DNA of 64,000 bases from Nonomuraea rhodomycinica. Lineage in GTDB: Bacteria > Actinomycetota > Actinomycetes > Streptosporangiales > Streptosporangiaceae. Position numbers and translations under genes: made by a program. The stretch spans positions 1 to 64,000 of the forward strand of contig NZ_JABWGO010000018.1 in the NCBI RefSeq assembly GCF_013363995.1. Direction: 5' to 3'. Below the pieces are notes generated by a model. That model was given only the letters and a program-made list of their open reading frames with translations. It ran no database searches and had not been told where the DNA came from. Below, in pieces: positions 15,849 through 24,002 of this stretch (positions are counted from its first letter, which is position 1; every line of letters begins with the position of its first letter).

Positions 15849-15920
15849 CCTCGCTGGCCGGGCTCGAACCGGCGTCCACCCGGTCCCGAGCCGGGCGCTC
15901 TACCTCTGAGCTACAACGAG
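15849..15920 (-). tRNA. tRNA-Pro (anticodon CGG), atypical
   Basis: The minus strand folds into a full cloverleaf. Acceptor stem CTCGTTG pairs with CAGCGAG (one G-U); D-arm GCTC/GAGC has loop AGAGGTA. Anticodon stem CCCGG/CCGGG has 7-nt loop CTCGGGA, which places CGG at 34-36 with G37. T-arm GCCGG/CCGGC has loop TTCGAGC. CCA is not encoded. The acceptor stem and G discriminator differ from usual bacterial tRNA-Pro (CGGGGTG, A73), so it may be a mobile-element or minor tRNA. Confidence 0.75.
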
Positions 15921-15932
15921 GCCACGTCCAGG

Positions 15933-16005
15933 CGCCGCCGACCGGGCTCGAACCGGCGACCACCTGGAAGAAGAGCCAGGCGTTCTACCACTGAACTACG
16001 GCGGG
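15933..16005 (-). tRNA. tRNA-like gene with 8-nt anticodon loop (anticodon CTT if normally placed)
   Basis: The minus strand has acceptor CCCGCCG pairing with CGGCGGC except at the first pair (C-C), D-arm GTTC/GAAC, anticodon stem CCTGG/CCAGG, and T-arm GCCGG/CCGGT with loop TTCGAGC. The anticodon loop is CTCTTCTT, eight nucleotides rather than seven. Placing U33 at the second base gives CTT (Lys), but the base after it is a pyrimidine. It is either a degenerate gene or a tRNA with altered decoding. It lies 12 bp from tRNA-Pro and shares its T-arm. Confidence 0.5.
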
Positions 16006-16074
16006 CCGCCTCCAGTGTGTCCGATAGCTGCCGGGCGGGGCCACCCTTTTTGTCGTCGGCGGCCCCCGCGGCTT

Positions 16075-17502
16075 TCACTGTGGCGGACGGTCTGCCGCGG
16101 GCAGGTCGCTGACCACGACCCCGGAAACCAGCCCATGGCAGGCGTCGGCGGCCAGCTCTGGCTTGAGAGGCTTGCCGCTGAACGCTCCCGCCCGTCGCAA
16201 CAGCGACGCCCAGACTGGGTCTGCGACGCTCACCCCGTGCACCAGTTCGGGCGTCGGCCGGAACACGGCCGCACCCCGCCGAGCCGCCGGCGCAGTCCAC
16301 CCGCACTTCTCCGGGTCCAGCCCGGCCGTACGGCAGGCCGCCTCGACGTCGGCGCGTGTGCTGACCTGGATCCCGTCCAAAACCTCCCAGGGCGGCGGCA
16401 GCGCCGCCCACACCGCGGTGTTGGGATCGACGTCGCTCCCACTGCTCTGGTGCCAGGCGGCCAGGTCGGCCGCCATCAGCCGCATCGCCTTGCCGGGACA
16501 GGCCACGTCCAGCAGGTCGAGGGCGTCCAGCGAGGCCAGGCAGGCCAGCCAACCCGCCCGAGCGGCGTTGTAGGCAGCCGCCAGGTTGTTCCAGGTGCTC
16601 GAGTCGTCGCCCCGCCGTACGATCATCGAGGTCCGGTCGGTGGCGGGATCCCAGCGGTCGCGGAGCATGCCGGCGCTGTGCCGCATGACCGCCGACCACT
16701 GCCCGAGCAGCCGCCCCCGCTCCTCTTCGGTGAGGTGCTCCAGGACGTCAGGCGTTGTCCGCACCTGGGCGATCATCCACCAGTCGCTGCCGTCCGTGCA
16801 CCGGTCGAGCAGGATGGAGGCGATCTCGTCGAACGGGTTCTCCCGCCCCGACAGGCTGAACTCCCGGCGCAGCTTGCGCCGGGCGGTGTAGTAGGCGACG
16901 AAGCAGGCCGCGTCCGGGTCGGCCAGAAAGCGCTCACGAGGGATGCCGGCGCCGAACCCTGTCACGCCCACCATGAGCAGCCGCCGCTTGTCCTGCTCGA
17001 GGCCCAGGGTGCCAGCCTTGGCGGCGAGCCTGCGCAGCATGCGGAAGCGGCGGTTGTACTGCCGCTTGGACAGCTCCATACCCGCCTCGGTGCGGGACTG
17101 CCGGTTGAGCCGGTCGGCCAGGAAGTCGCTCCGGTCCGGCGCCCACCTGATCGCGTCCCCCATGGTGGCCGCGAACTCCAGCAACGACTCCGGATCGTCG
17201 GGGTCGACCTCGACGGACCGCTCGAACAGCCGAGTGGCCGCCGCGACCTGCCGCGCCCCGCCAACCGGCCGGACGTAGTCGGCGGACATCGAGGAGAACC
17301 ATGCCGTCTTACGCGAGGAGTGCTTGGCCGCACGTCCCAGCACCACCCGCTCACGCCTCGACAGCCGCCCTTCCAGCGCCTGCAGCACCAGGTCGGCGAC
17401 GTCCTCAGGCCGGTAGCGTCGATCCAGCGAGTCGTGCAGCTCGACCAGGATCTCGTGATGAGAGCGATCTGGGTCCTTGCGGAACTTCATGACCGCCATC
17501 AT
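16075..17502 (-). CDS. Conserved hypothetical protein (475 aa), unknown
   Basis: I do not recognise this protein. The frame continues far upstream, but GGGGAG about 8 nt before the ATG at 17502 and a drop in coding quality upstream fix the start (MMAVMKFRKDPDRSH). It is soluble, alpha-helical and arginine-rich, with basic stretches (SKRQYNRRFRMLRRLAAKAG, TARRKLRREFSLSGRE) that could touch nucleic acid, then W-rich helices (WNNLAAAYNAARAGWLACL). Such proteins often accompany XRE regulators and plasmid-derived regions in actinomycetes. It is divergent from a truncated pentapeptide-type gene. Confidence 0.7.
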   Translation of the reverse strand: MMAVMKFRKDPDRSHHEILVELHDSLDRRYRPEDVADLVLQALEGRLSRRERVVLGRAAKHSSRKTAWFSSMSADYVRPVGGARQVAAATRLFERSVEVDPDDPESLLEFAATMGDAIRWAPDRSDFLADRLNRQSRTEAGMELSKRQYNRRFRMLRRLAAKAGTLGLEQDKRRLLMVGVTGFGAGIPRERFLADPDAACFVAYYTARRKLRREFSLSGRENPFDEIASILLDRCTDGSDWWMIAQVRTTPDVLEHLTEEERGRLLGQWSAVMRHSAGMLRDRWDPATDRTSMIVRRGDDSSTWNNLAAAYNAARAGWLACLASLDALDLLDVACPGKAMRLMAADLAAWHQSSGSDVDPNTAVWAALPPPWEVLDGIQVSTRADVEAACRTAGLDPEKCGWTAPAARRGAAVFRPTPELVHGVSVADPVWASLLRRAGAFSGKPLKPELAADACHGLVSGVVVSDLPAADRPPQ

Positions 17503-17787
17503 TGCCGCCACTCCCCGTCGACTTCGACCGGATTTCTTTACCCGGTCGCGTGCTCTTTCGCGATGAGTGTGTGTCGGGCGGCTTGTGTAGTGCGCGCTCC
17601 GTCTCGGTGTGGCAGCCGAGCAATCGGTGATCAGAGGGGCCGCTGCGATGTCGATGATCTCGCTCGTCACTGCTCGAGAGCGTCTTTCATGCATTTTGGC
17701 ATGGGTGCCGTAACGGCGCCTCTCCCCGTGCGTATGGGCCAATGTGGGCGTCAGAAGACAGCCGTCAAGCGGGGCAATCTGCGGTTG

Positions 17788-18213
17788 ATGCCGGTAGGGC
17801 GGGCGCTCGCCCTCGTGGCCGGCGCTGCGCTCGTCCTCCTCACGAAGGTGATCGTCGTCGTGTTGGTGTTGCTCGGTGCGGAAGGGCTGAAACCTGAAGC
17901 ACAGGTCAGTACGGCTACCCTCTTCGACTTGTTGAAGATCGCTTTGGCGGTGGTGGCGCTGGTGATGGGCTACCGGCGGCAGAAGGTTGCTGAGGCGGCT
18001 CAGCGGGTCAGTGAACGCGGCGAGGAACGCGAGACGGTCAAGCTGCACAATGACCGGTTCGCCACCGCGGCCGGTCAGCTCGGCCACGACTCGCCCGCGG
18101 TACGCCTGGCCGTCATCGCAGCCGCCTGCCGCAGCTCCACCTCCTCAGCCAGCCCCAGCGCTTCACGCACATGTCCACGTGCCGGGACCGTCTCGGCGCT
18201 GACGGGTGGATGA
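17788..18213 (+). pseudogene. Truncated pentapeptide-repeat-type membrane protein (N-terminus only)
   Basis: Two hydrophobic segments (LALVAGAALVLLTKVIVVVLVLL and LLKIALAVVALVMGY) are followed by RRQKVAEAAQRVSERGEERE and FATAAGQLGHDSPAVRLA. That is the conserved lead-in of actinobacterial pentapeptide-repeat proteins, where GVYAMAGLADDW normally follows. Here the frame breaks after AVRLA and runs through recombinase debris to a stop at 18213, with no pentapeptide repeats. The gene is therefore cut off at its 3' side. ATG at 17788 is the most likely start; an earlier ATG at 17701 is possible. Confidence 0.6.
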
Positions 18214-18458
18214 GAGGAGAGAAGCGCCCCGCGAGTTCGCCCTCCGATGCGGGTGAACCGGTCGAACTTGGTGACGGTGGACACCGTGCCGACCGTACGG
18301 CGGCGAGGGCCTGATCGAGGCCGACGCGGTTGCGGCGGGTGGTCCCGGAGACCCCGTGGTCGATGTAGATGCGTTCTTGCGGCACGCCGAGCGCCAGGGA
18401 ACTGCTCGGTCTGGATGATGACGTCTTGTTCGTCGGTGGAGCAGCGCGCATAGCCGCC
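18115..18458 (-). pseudogene. Serine recombinase (resolvase/invertase) remnant, frameshifted
   Basis: Three out-of-phase pieces on the minus strand reconstruct the N-terminal catalytic domain of a resolvase. YARCSTDEQDVIIQTEQF holds the nucleophilic serine; LALGVPQERIYIDHGVSGTT with RRNRVGLDQALAAVRS follows; STVTKFDRFTRIGG matches the KLDR motif. At least two frameshifts separate them and no DNA-binding domain remains. It interrupts the 3' end of the pentapeptide-type gene and abuts the truncated regulator, so an insertion probably destroyed both. Confidence 0.7.
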
Positions 18459-18478
18459 CCGGGAGGCGGCACGGGCCC

Positions 18479-19603
18479 TTGATCGCCGTCCGAGCCGTGA
18501 CCCATCATGCCCGCGCGCCTACTGTGGTCATCGAGCCCCCTCGCGAGGATGGTGACCCGGTGCGTCGTCGTGATCTCCTCACCGGTGCGGCCGGGCTGGC
18601 AGCAGCCGGCGCGCTTGGCCTGCCGGGCACCGCCCGGGCCGCGCAAGCCGCCGACCCCGCCAGCGGCCTCGCGGACCTGCTCCACGGACACACGCCGACC
18701 GGCGCCCGGCCGGTGCCCCTGGCGGCACTGCGCACCGCGACCGGGCGCGCACGTGCCCTGTTCCAGGCCGCCCGCTACGAACAGCTTGCCGCCGACCTCC
18801 CCGACCTGATCGCGACCGCGACGGCCACCCGCGACGACGCCGAGGCTCGCGAGCGGCCAGGCGCCGACGCCCTGCTGGCCGACGCCTACATCGTCGCGTC
18901 CGCCTTCACAGTCAAACTGCATGACGATCAACTCGCATGGACCGCCGCTGACCGGGCGGCGCAGGCCGCCGCCTCCTCCGGCGACACGCTCACCGTGGCC
19001 GACGCCCAGCGCGGCCTGGCCATCGTCATGCGTCGCACCGGCCACCCAGACCGCGCCCACGCACTACTGATCGACGCCGCTGACGCCATCGCCCCCGGCC
19101 GCGCCGCCACCCCCGAGCAGGTGTCGATGTACGGGACGCTGCTACAGACGGCGGCCTACACCGCCGCCGTCGATGGCAACCGGCAGGAAGCGAGCGAGCT
19201 GATCGCCGCCGCCCAGGCCGCCGCCGCCATGCTCGGCCGCGACGCCAACCACCGGCACACCGCGTTCGGGCCGACCAACGTGGCCCTGTTCCAGGTCAGC
19301 ATCGCGCAGGTCCTCGGCGACAGCGGCATCGCCATCGAGCACGCCAAGACCGTCAACCCTGCGGCCATCCCGACCGCTGAACGGCGGGGACGCTTCTGGA
19401 TCGACGTGGCCCGCGCCTGGCACCAATGGGGCAAGCCGGACGCCTGCTATCGGGCGCTGCTCGCCGCCGAGCGGGCCGCGCCGGCCGAGGTGCGGTTCCG
19501 GCCGCCGGTCGGGAGCATGGCTCGGGATCTGCTGCGCGCTGATCGGCGTGGGGCCATGCCAGGGTTGCGCGCGTTCGCCGAGCGGGTCGGCGTGGCGACA
19601 TGA
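18479..19603 (+). CDS. XRE-family regulator lacking its HTH (TPR-like ligand domain only)
   Basis: The 374-residue frame contains GDPVRRRDLLTGAAGLAAAG and a long helical repeat domain (LARADLP-type helices, AWTAADRAAQAAASSGD, FWIDVARAWHQWGKPDACY). This is the C-terminal TPR-like half of a large actinobacterial XRE regulator family, in which a Cro/CI HTH of about 80-100 residues normally precedes the RRRDLLTG segment. Here only about 28 unrelated residues precede it and resolvase debris lies immediately upstream. The start is an arbitrary TTG. Without DNA binding it is probably non-functional, or it survives as a helical domain protein. Confidence 0.65.
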   Translation: MIAVRAVTHHARAPTVVIEPPREDGDPVRRRDLLTGAAGLAAAGALGLPGTARAAQAADPASGLADLLHGHTPTGARPVPLAALRTATGRARALFQAARYEQLAADLPDLIATATATRDDAEARERPGADALLADAYIVASAFTVKLHDDQLAWTAADRAAQAAASSGDTLTVADAQRGLAIVMRRTGHPDRAHALLIDAADAIAPGRAATPEQVSMYGTLLQTAAYTAAVDGNRQEASELIAAAQAAAAMLGRDANHRHTAFGPTNVALFQVSIAQVLGDSGIAIEHAKTVNPAAIPTAERRGRFWIDVARAWHQWGKPDACYRALLAAERAAPAEVRFRPPVGSMARDLLRADRRGAMPGLRAFAERVGVAT

Positions 19604-19630
19604 GCCGATCGCCTCACGACGAAGCCCCGT

Positions 19631-19648
19631 CCGCCTCCTCGGAGGCGG
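19631..19648. terminator. Palindromic hairpin after truncated regulator
   Basis: CCGCCTCC and GGAGGCGG flank a 2-nt TC centre (18 bp in all), 28 bp after the regulator stop. It may act as terminator for the regulator and, from the other side, for the PadR remnant. Confidence 0.35.
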
Positions 19649-19705
19649 CGCGGTCTCCTCGGTGAGGCAGACCTCCCGCTCCTTGTTGCCTTTGCCGACG
19701 CTCCG

Positions 19706-19945
19706 TCATCCCTGGCCACCGCGGCGCTGGTTGTCTTCGGCCTGCTGCCGGCGGGCCCGTTGGTCGAGCACCGTGCGCACGCGTGCCGGTCGCGCTTCGA
19801 CCAGGTCGGCGACCTCCTCGCCGTACCGCCGCCGCCACGTCTTCTCGCTCAGCGCCGACCGCCCGGCGTCGGTGATGCGGTACGGCTTGCGCCGCTCGGC
19901 GGACTCGACCGGCTCGATCCAGCCGCGCGAGCTCCTCCTAGCCAT
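19706..19945 (-). pseudogene. PadR-family regulator stump
   Basis: The 79-residue frame carries RGWIEPVESAERRKPYRITD and AGRSALSEKTWRRRYGEEV. That is the wing and C-terminal helix of PadR regulators (usual form GLV-E-R-KPYRLTDAGR-L). The recognition helix that should precede GWIEPV is absent, so the gene is 5'-truncated. It lies 46 bp downstream of the gentisate operon's last gene, on the same strand. Confidence 0.6.
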
Positions 19946-19991
19946 GTGTTCAATAGAACTTCGTAAGTCCCACTGAGCGAGTCCGGACGTC

Positions 19992-21275
19992 CTACCGGCC
20001 TTCCGCGCCGGGAGGGGGGCACAACGGGGCGGAGTCCAGGGGGATCGGGCGGAACATCTCCGGCTCGTCCTCGGGGGTCAGCGCCGTCGGGCCGAAGATC
20101 CAGTCCACGAACGCGTAGTCATGGACGTCGCGCTCCCGCAGCAGGGCGTTGCGCTGCAGTCTCCGGACGCCCTCCAAGTGCCACAAAGCGCCCCACTCCC
20201 GAGCAGTGCCGACCACCCGGCGGCAGTGCTCGGGCCGTACCGCCTCGTAGGCGGCCAGCGCCCGGTCCCAGTCCACGGCCGGTCCGCCCTCGGCGCGCTG
20301 GGCGGCGACGTGCTCACCGAGCACCCAGCCGTCCTCGATCGCCATGATCGCGCCCTGCGCCATGTACTGCAGCGGCGGGTGCGCGGCGTCGCCGAGCAGC
20401 GCGATCCGCCCGGTGACCCAGGTCATGATCGGGTCGCGGTCGAACATCCGCCACCACCGGTCGCGCCACATCAGCGGCAGGCCCTGCTGGACCTGGGCGC
20501 AGGTTCCCGCGAACGCCGCGTCCAGCTCGTCGGGGGTGCCCCAGTCGTCCTGGCCGGCCAGCGCCTTCGGCGACTCGAACACGGCGACCTGGTTGAACGT
20601 CTCCGCGCCCCGCAGCGGGTACTGCACGAAGTGGCAACGCGGCCCGACGTACACGACGACGTCCTTGTCGTGCACGTCGTTGCCGGCGACCTGCTCGAAC
20701 GGCACCGCGCAGCGGTAGGCGACATATCCGGAGTTCACCGGCTCGTCCTGGACCAGCAGTTCGCGGGCGATCGAGTGCAGGCCGTCGGCGGCGATCACCA
20801 CGTCCGCCTCGTCCACGACGCCGTCGGCGAACCGCACGCGGGCGCCGCCGTCGAGGTTCTCGTACCACGTGCAGCGGGCGTCGGTGAGCAGTTCGACGCC
20901 CGCCCGCTCGCAGGCGCGGAGCAGGATGCCGTGCAGGTCGCTGCGGTGGATCACCAGGTAGGGGTAGCCGTAGCGGCGTTCGACGTCGCGCAGGTCGAGC
21001 CGGGTCAGCTCGGCGGCGTCCAGGGCGTCCTTCATGACCATGGTCTCGGGCAGCACGCCGAGCGCGGACGCCTCGGCCAGCAGGCCGTAGCGGTCCAGGA
21101 TGCGGGTGCAGTTCGGGGCGAGCTGCAGGCCCGCGCCGACCTCGCCGAACGCCGAGGCCTGCTCGTACACCCGGACCCGCAGGCCCTGGCGGACCAGGGC
21201 GAGGGCGGCGGACAGGCCGCCGATGCCGCCCCCGACGACGATCACGTCGGCACGGGTGGAGGGGAGGGTGCCCAT
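19992..21275 (-). CDS. 3-hydroxybenzoate 6-hydroxylase-type FAD monooxygenase
   Basis: The 427-residue class A flavoprotein hydroxylase has the Rossmann motif VVGGGIGGLSAALAL (14-28), the DG motif (VIAADGLHS) and the second FAD motif GRIALLGDAAHPPLQYMAQG (about 290-310). Overall it matches 3-hydroxybenzoate 6-hydroxylases and salicylate hydroxylases. Because gentisate dioxygenase and two downstream enzymes are in the same operon, para-hydroxylation of 3-hydroxybenzoate to gentisate, using NADH and O2, is the best reading; salicylate 5-hydroxylase activity is an alternative. It is the last gene of a four-gene minus-strand operon. Confidence 0.87.
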   Translation of the reverse strand: MGTLPSTRADVIVVGGGIGGLSAALALVRQGLRVRVYEQASAFGEVGAGLQLAPNCTRILDRYGLLAEASALGVLPETMVMKDALDAAELTRLDLRDVERRYGYPYLVIHRSDLHGILLRACERAGVELLTDARCTWYENLDGGARVRFADGVVDEADVVIAADGLHSIARELLVQDEPVNSGYVAYRCAVPFEQVAGNDVHDKDVVVYVGPRCHFVQYPLRGAETFNQVAVFESPKALAGQDDWGTPDELDAAFAGTCAQVQQGLPLMWRDRWWRMFDRDPIMTWVTGRIALLGDAAHPPLQYMAQGAIMAIEDGWVLGEHVAAQRAEGGPAVDWDRALAAYEAVRPEHCRRVVGTAREWGALWHLEGVRRLQRNALLRERDVHDYAFVDWIFGPTALTPEDEPEMFRPIPLDSAPLCPPPGAEGR

Positions 21276-21291
21276 AGGATCTTCCTTCTCG

Positions 21292-21939
21292 TCACAGCCA
21301 CGGAGGCAGGGTCGGTGGGCGTCCGCCGCCGGCGGCGGTCACTCCGCCCGCCGGGCGTCCGGCCAGGTAGGCGGTCACGTCGGGCAGCGAACCCTCGACG
21401 TTGGGCACCGCGCCGGGGCCGCGCTTGGCGCGGATGTCCTCCCGCAGCTCCCGCAGGAAGCCCTCGGGCAGGTCGGCGAAGGTGAGCCCGGTGGCAAGGT
21501 CCACCGCGTGCACCATGACCTCCCGGCTGCGCATCCAGGGGATCTCGATCGCCTGCACGGTCCGTCCCTGCGCGGTCACCACCTCGGCCCGCCACGCCTC
21601 CTCGGGCAGTGCCGCCATGGCGGTGGCCAGGGTCGCGGCCGACTCGGTGAACCACCGGGCCAGCTCGCCGGCGTCCAGCCGGGCGCCCCGCTCGATCCCG
21701 GCGGCGCGCGCCTGCGGCGAGGCGTACATCGGGGTCAGCTCGCCGGTGCGCGCCCAGCGGACCAGGTTGCCGATCGCCTCGGCGTTCGCCGCCAGGTGCG
21801 CCACGACGTGTTTGCGCGTCCAGCCGGGCAGTGCCGACGCGGCGCCGTACTCCCGCTCGGACAGGCCGGCGATCGCCGACGCGCACAGGCCGGTCCCCGT
21901 CTCGACCCACGCGAGCGTGGTGGCGAGGTCGCGCGCCAT
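21292..21939 (-). CDS. Mycothiol-dependent maleylpyruvate isomerase
   Basis: The 215-residue DinB-fold protein opens with TLAWVETGTGLCASAIAGL, has the zinc-ligand-type histidine in GWTRKHVVAHLAANAEAIGN, and has the E/H pair in PWMRSREVMVHAVDLATGL. These correspond to the H-E-H metal site of mycothiol-dependent maleylpyruvate isomerase, which converts maleylpyruvate to fumarylpyruvate. Its ATG overlaps the stop of the hydrolase gene as ATGA, so the two are translationally coupled. Position between gentisate dioxygenase/hydrolase and hydroxylase confirms the role. Confidence 0.9.
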   Translation of the reverse strand: MARDLATTLAWVETGTGLCASAIAGLSEREYGAASALPGWTRKHVVAHLAANAEAIGNLVRWARTGELTPMYASPQARAAGIERGARLDAGELARWFTESAATLATAMAALPEEAWRAEVVTAQGRTVQAIEIPWMRSREVMVHAVDLATGLTFADLPEGFLRELREDIRAKRGPGAVPNVEGSLPDVTAYLAGRPAGGVTAAGGGRPPTLPPWL

Positions 21940-22772
21940 CACGCGCCCTCGCCGACGACGCGGTTCTCCAGCCTGCCCAGCCCCTCGATCTCGGTCACGA
22001 CGAGCTCGCCGCCGCGCAGGAAGACCGGCGGCTTGCGCGCGTGGCCGACGCCGCCCGGCGTGCCGGTCGCGATCACGTCGCCCGGGTTGAGGCGGACCAT
22101 CGTCGAGACGTAGCGGACCAGGTGGACCGGGTCGAAGAGCAGGTCGCCGGTGTTGTCGGACTGCATCACCCGGCCGTCGACCTCGCAGCGGACGTCGAGC
22201 GCCGGCCGCGGGCCGGTCTCGTCCGCGGTGACCAGGAACGGGCCGATCGGGGTGGTGGAGTCCCAGTTCTTGCCCTGCAGCCACTCCCGGGTCCGGAACT
22301 GCCAGTCCCGGCAGGTGACGTCGTTGAGCACGGTGAACCCCGCGATCGCGGCGACCGCCTGCTCCTCGTCCGCCCGCCGCACCGGCCGGCCGATGACCAC
22401 GGCCAGCTCGGCCTCCCAGTCGAACTGGTCGGTCTCCGCCGGACGCCGGATGTCGTCCGCGGCGCCGATCAGGGTGTCGGCGAACTTGGCGAAGAGCGTC
22501 GGGTACTCGGGCAGGTCGCGGCCCATCTCCTTGATGTGGTTCTGGTAGTTCAGCCCCACGCAGACGACCTTGCTCGGCCGCGGCACGACCGGCGCGAGGT
22601 CGGCGCCGGCGAGCGGGTGGCGCGGGCCGTCGGCCGCCGCGGCGCCCTCCAGGCCGCCGGGCGCGGCCAGCACCGCCCCGACGTCGGCCCGGCCCAGCTC
22701 GACGAGCTCGTCGCCCTCGACGCGGACGGCGGCGGTGCGGTGGTCGTCCAGACGGACGGTGGCGAGCTTCAT
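21939..22772 (-). CDS. Fumarylpyruvate hydrolase (FAH family)
   Basis: The 277-residue fumarylacetoacetate-hydrolase-family enzyme has KVVCVGLNYQNHIKEMGRD, then FDWEAELAVVIGRPVR with the metal-binding glutamates, DVTCRDWQFRTREWLQGKNW, and the closing LNPGDVIATGTPGGVGHAR. In the gentisate pathway it cleaves fumarylpyruvate to fumarate and pyruvate. The ATG start at 22772 overlaps the upstream dioxygenase stop as ATGA, and its own stop overlaps the isomerase start. The N-terminal 70 residues form the usual FAH lead domain. Confidence 0.92.
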   Translation of the reverse strand: MKLATVRLDDHRTAAVRVEGDELVELGRADVGAVLAAPGGLEGAAAADGPRHPLAGADLAPVVPRPSKVVCVGLNYQNHIKEMGRDLPEYPTLFAKFADTLIGAADDIRRPAETDQFDWEAELAVVIGRPVRRADEEQAVAAIAGFTVLNDVTCRDWQFRTREWLQGKNWDSTTPIGPFLVTADETGPRPALDVRCEVDGRVMQSDNTGDLLFDPVHLVRYVSTMVRLNPGDVIATGTPGGVGHARKPPVFLRGGELVVTEIEGLGRLENRVVGEGA

Positions 22773-23923
22773 CGGCTGTTCTCCTCGGTGCGGCTGCGGT
22801 ACAGGCCGAGCCTGGTGAAGATCGGGGCGTCGCTGAACTGGAACAGGTCGAGCGCGCCGGAGTCGGAGTCGGAGGCCGACGCCTCCGAGCGGATCGACAG
22901 CGGCTGCCAGGACGGCACGACGAACAGGTCGCCGCGGCTCACCCGCCACGACCGGTCGCCGACGGTGACCTGGCCGGACCCGTCGAAGACCTGGTAGACC
23001 GACGAGCCGGTCTCCCGGTACGGCGCGGTCTCCACGCCCGTCGCGATCCGGTGGAACTGCGCCCGGATCGTCGGCAGCACGTCGCCGGCGGTCGCGGGGT
23101 CGGTGTAGCGGACCAGGGCGTGGCCGGGTTCGATCGTCCCCGCGTGCCCCTCCCGCTCCAGCGCGAGCTGGTCGGTCAGCGCGGCGTCGGTGTCGGTCCA
23201 GCGGTAGCAGAGCAACGGCGTGCCCTCGTGCCGGCGGAGCCGGGAGACCGGGGCCAGGCCGGGGTGCCCCCAGAGCCGTTCGGCGCGCGAACGGTCGGGG
23301 GTGGCGTGCTCCTCCTCGGTGAGGGTGTCCCGGCCGAAGTCGAAGAACTGCGCCTCGACGCCGTACTGGAACGGGATGTCGAGCCCGTCGATCCAGGCCA
23401 TGGGCGTGTCGGCCGCGTTGTGGTGAGCGTGCCAGTGCAGGCCCGGCTGGGGGAGGAAGTCGCCGCGGCGCATCGGCACCGGGTCGCGCTCGACCACGGT
23501 CCACACGCCCTCGCCCTCGACGACGAAGCGGAAGGCGTTCTGGCTGTGCCGGTGCTCGGGGGCGTTCTCGCCCGGCATCAGGTACTGGATCGCGGCCCAC
23601 AGGGTCGGCGTCGCGTACGGCTTGCCGCCCAGGCTGGGGTTGGCCAGCGCGATCGCCCGGCGCTCGCCGCCGCGGCCGACCGGGACCAGTTCACCGGCGC
23701 GGCCGGCGAGGTCGAGCAGCGTCCCCCACTCCCACCGGTGCGGCTGCGCGCTGGAGCGCGGGTGCGGCGGCATCAAATCGCCGATCTCCGTCCACAACGG
23801 GACGAGCAGCGCCTTCTCGAAGCCTCGGTAGAGGTCCTCCAGCTCCGGGCTGCGCGAGGGCTGGTCCGGCCGGTCGACGGCGGCGATCTTGACCGGCGAG
23901 CCGCCGGCGTTCACGTGGGGCAT
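22769..23923 (-). CDS. Gentisate 1,2-dioxygenase
   Basis: The 384-residue bicupin ring-cleaving dioxygenase has the first cupin at ENAPEHRHSQNAFRFVVEGE (H124, H126 as iron ligands) with GDFLPQPGLHWHAHHN completing the site, and a second cupin near residue 300 (TIRAQFHRIATG, GSGQVTVGDRSW, GDLFVVPSWQPL). It opens gentisate between C1 and C2 to maleylpyruvate. The ATG at 23923 (MPHVNAGG) is chosen over an upstream in-frame start that would overlap the IclR operator. It is the first gene of the operon, divergent from an IclR regulator. Confidence 0.92.
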   Translation of the reverse strand: MPHVNAGGSPVKIAAVDRPDQPSRSPELEDLYRGFEKALLVPLWTEIGDLMPPHPRSSAQPHRWEWGTLLDLAGRAGELVPVGRGGERRAIALANPSLGGKPYATPTLWAAIQYLMPGENAPEHRHSQNAFRFVVEGEGVWTVVERDPVPMRRGDFLPQPGLHWHAHHNAADTPMAWIDGLDIPFQYGVEAQFFDFGRDTLTEEEHATPDRSRAERLWGHPGLAPVSRLRRHEGTPLLCYRWTDTDAALTDQLALEREGHAGTIEPGHALVRYTDPATAGDVLPTIRAQFHRIATGVETAPYRETGSSVYQVFDGSGQVTVGDRSWRVSRGDLFVVPSWQPLSIRSEASASDSDSGALDLFQFSDAPIFTRLGLYRSRTEENSR

Positions 23924-23965
23924 GGCCCCGACTATCCGCGCAGGCGTCCGCGCTGGAAAAGAGGA

Positions 23966-23980
23966 TTCTGCACAGCGGAA
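23966..23980. promoter_or_regulatory. IclR-type operator between gentisate operon and its regulator
   Basis: TTCTGCACAGCGGAA is a near-perfect 15-bp palindrome (TTC-N-GC...GC-N-GAA), the pattern bound by IclR-family regulators of aromatic operons. It lies 43 bp from the dioxygenase start and 23 bp from the regulator start, so one site can control both directions. Confidence 0.75.
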
Positions 23981-24002
23981 TTCATGTGCCAGGATCGGTT
24001 CC

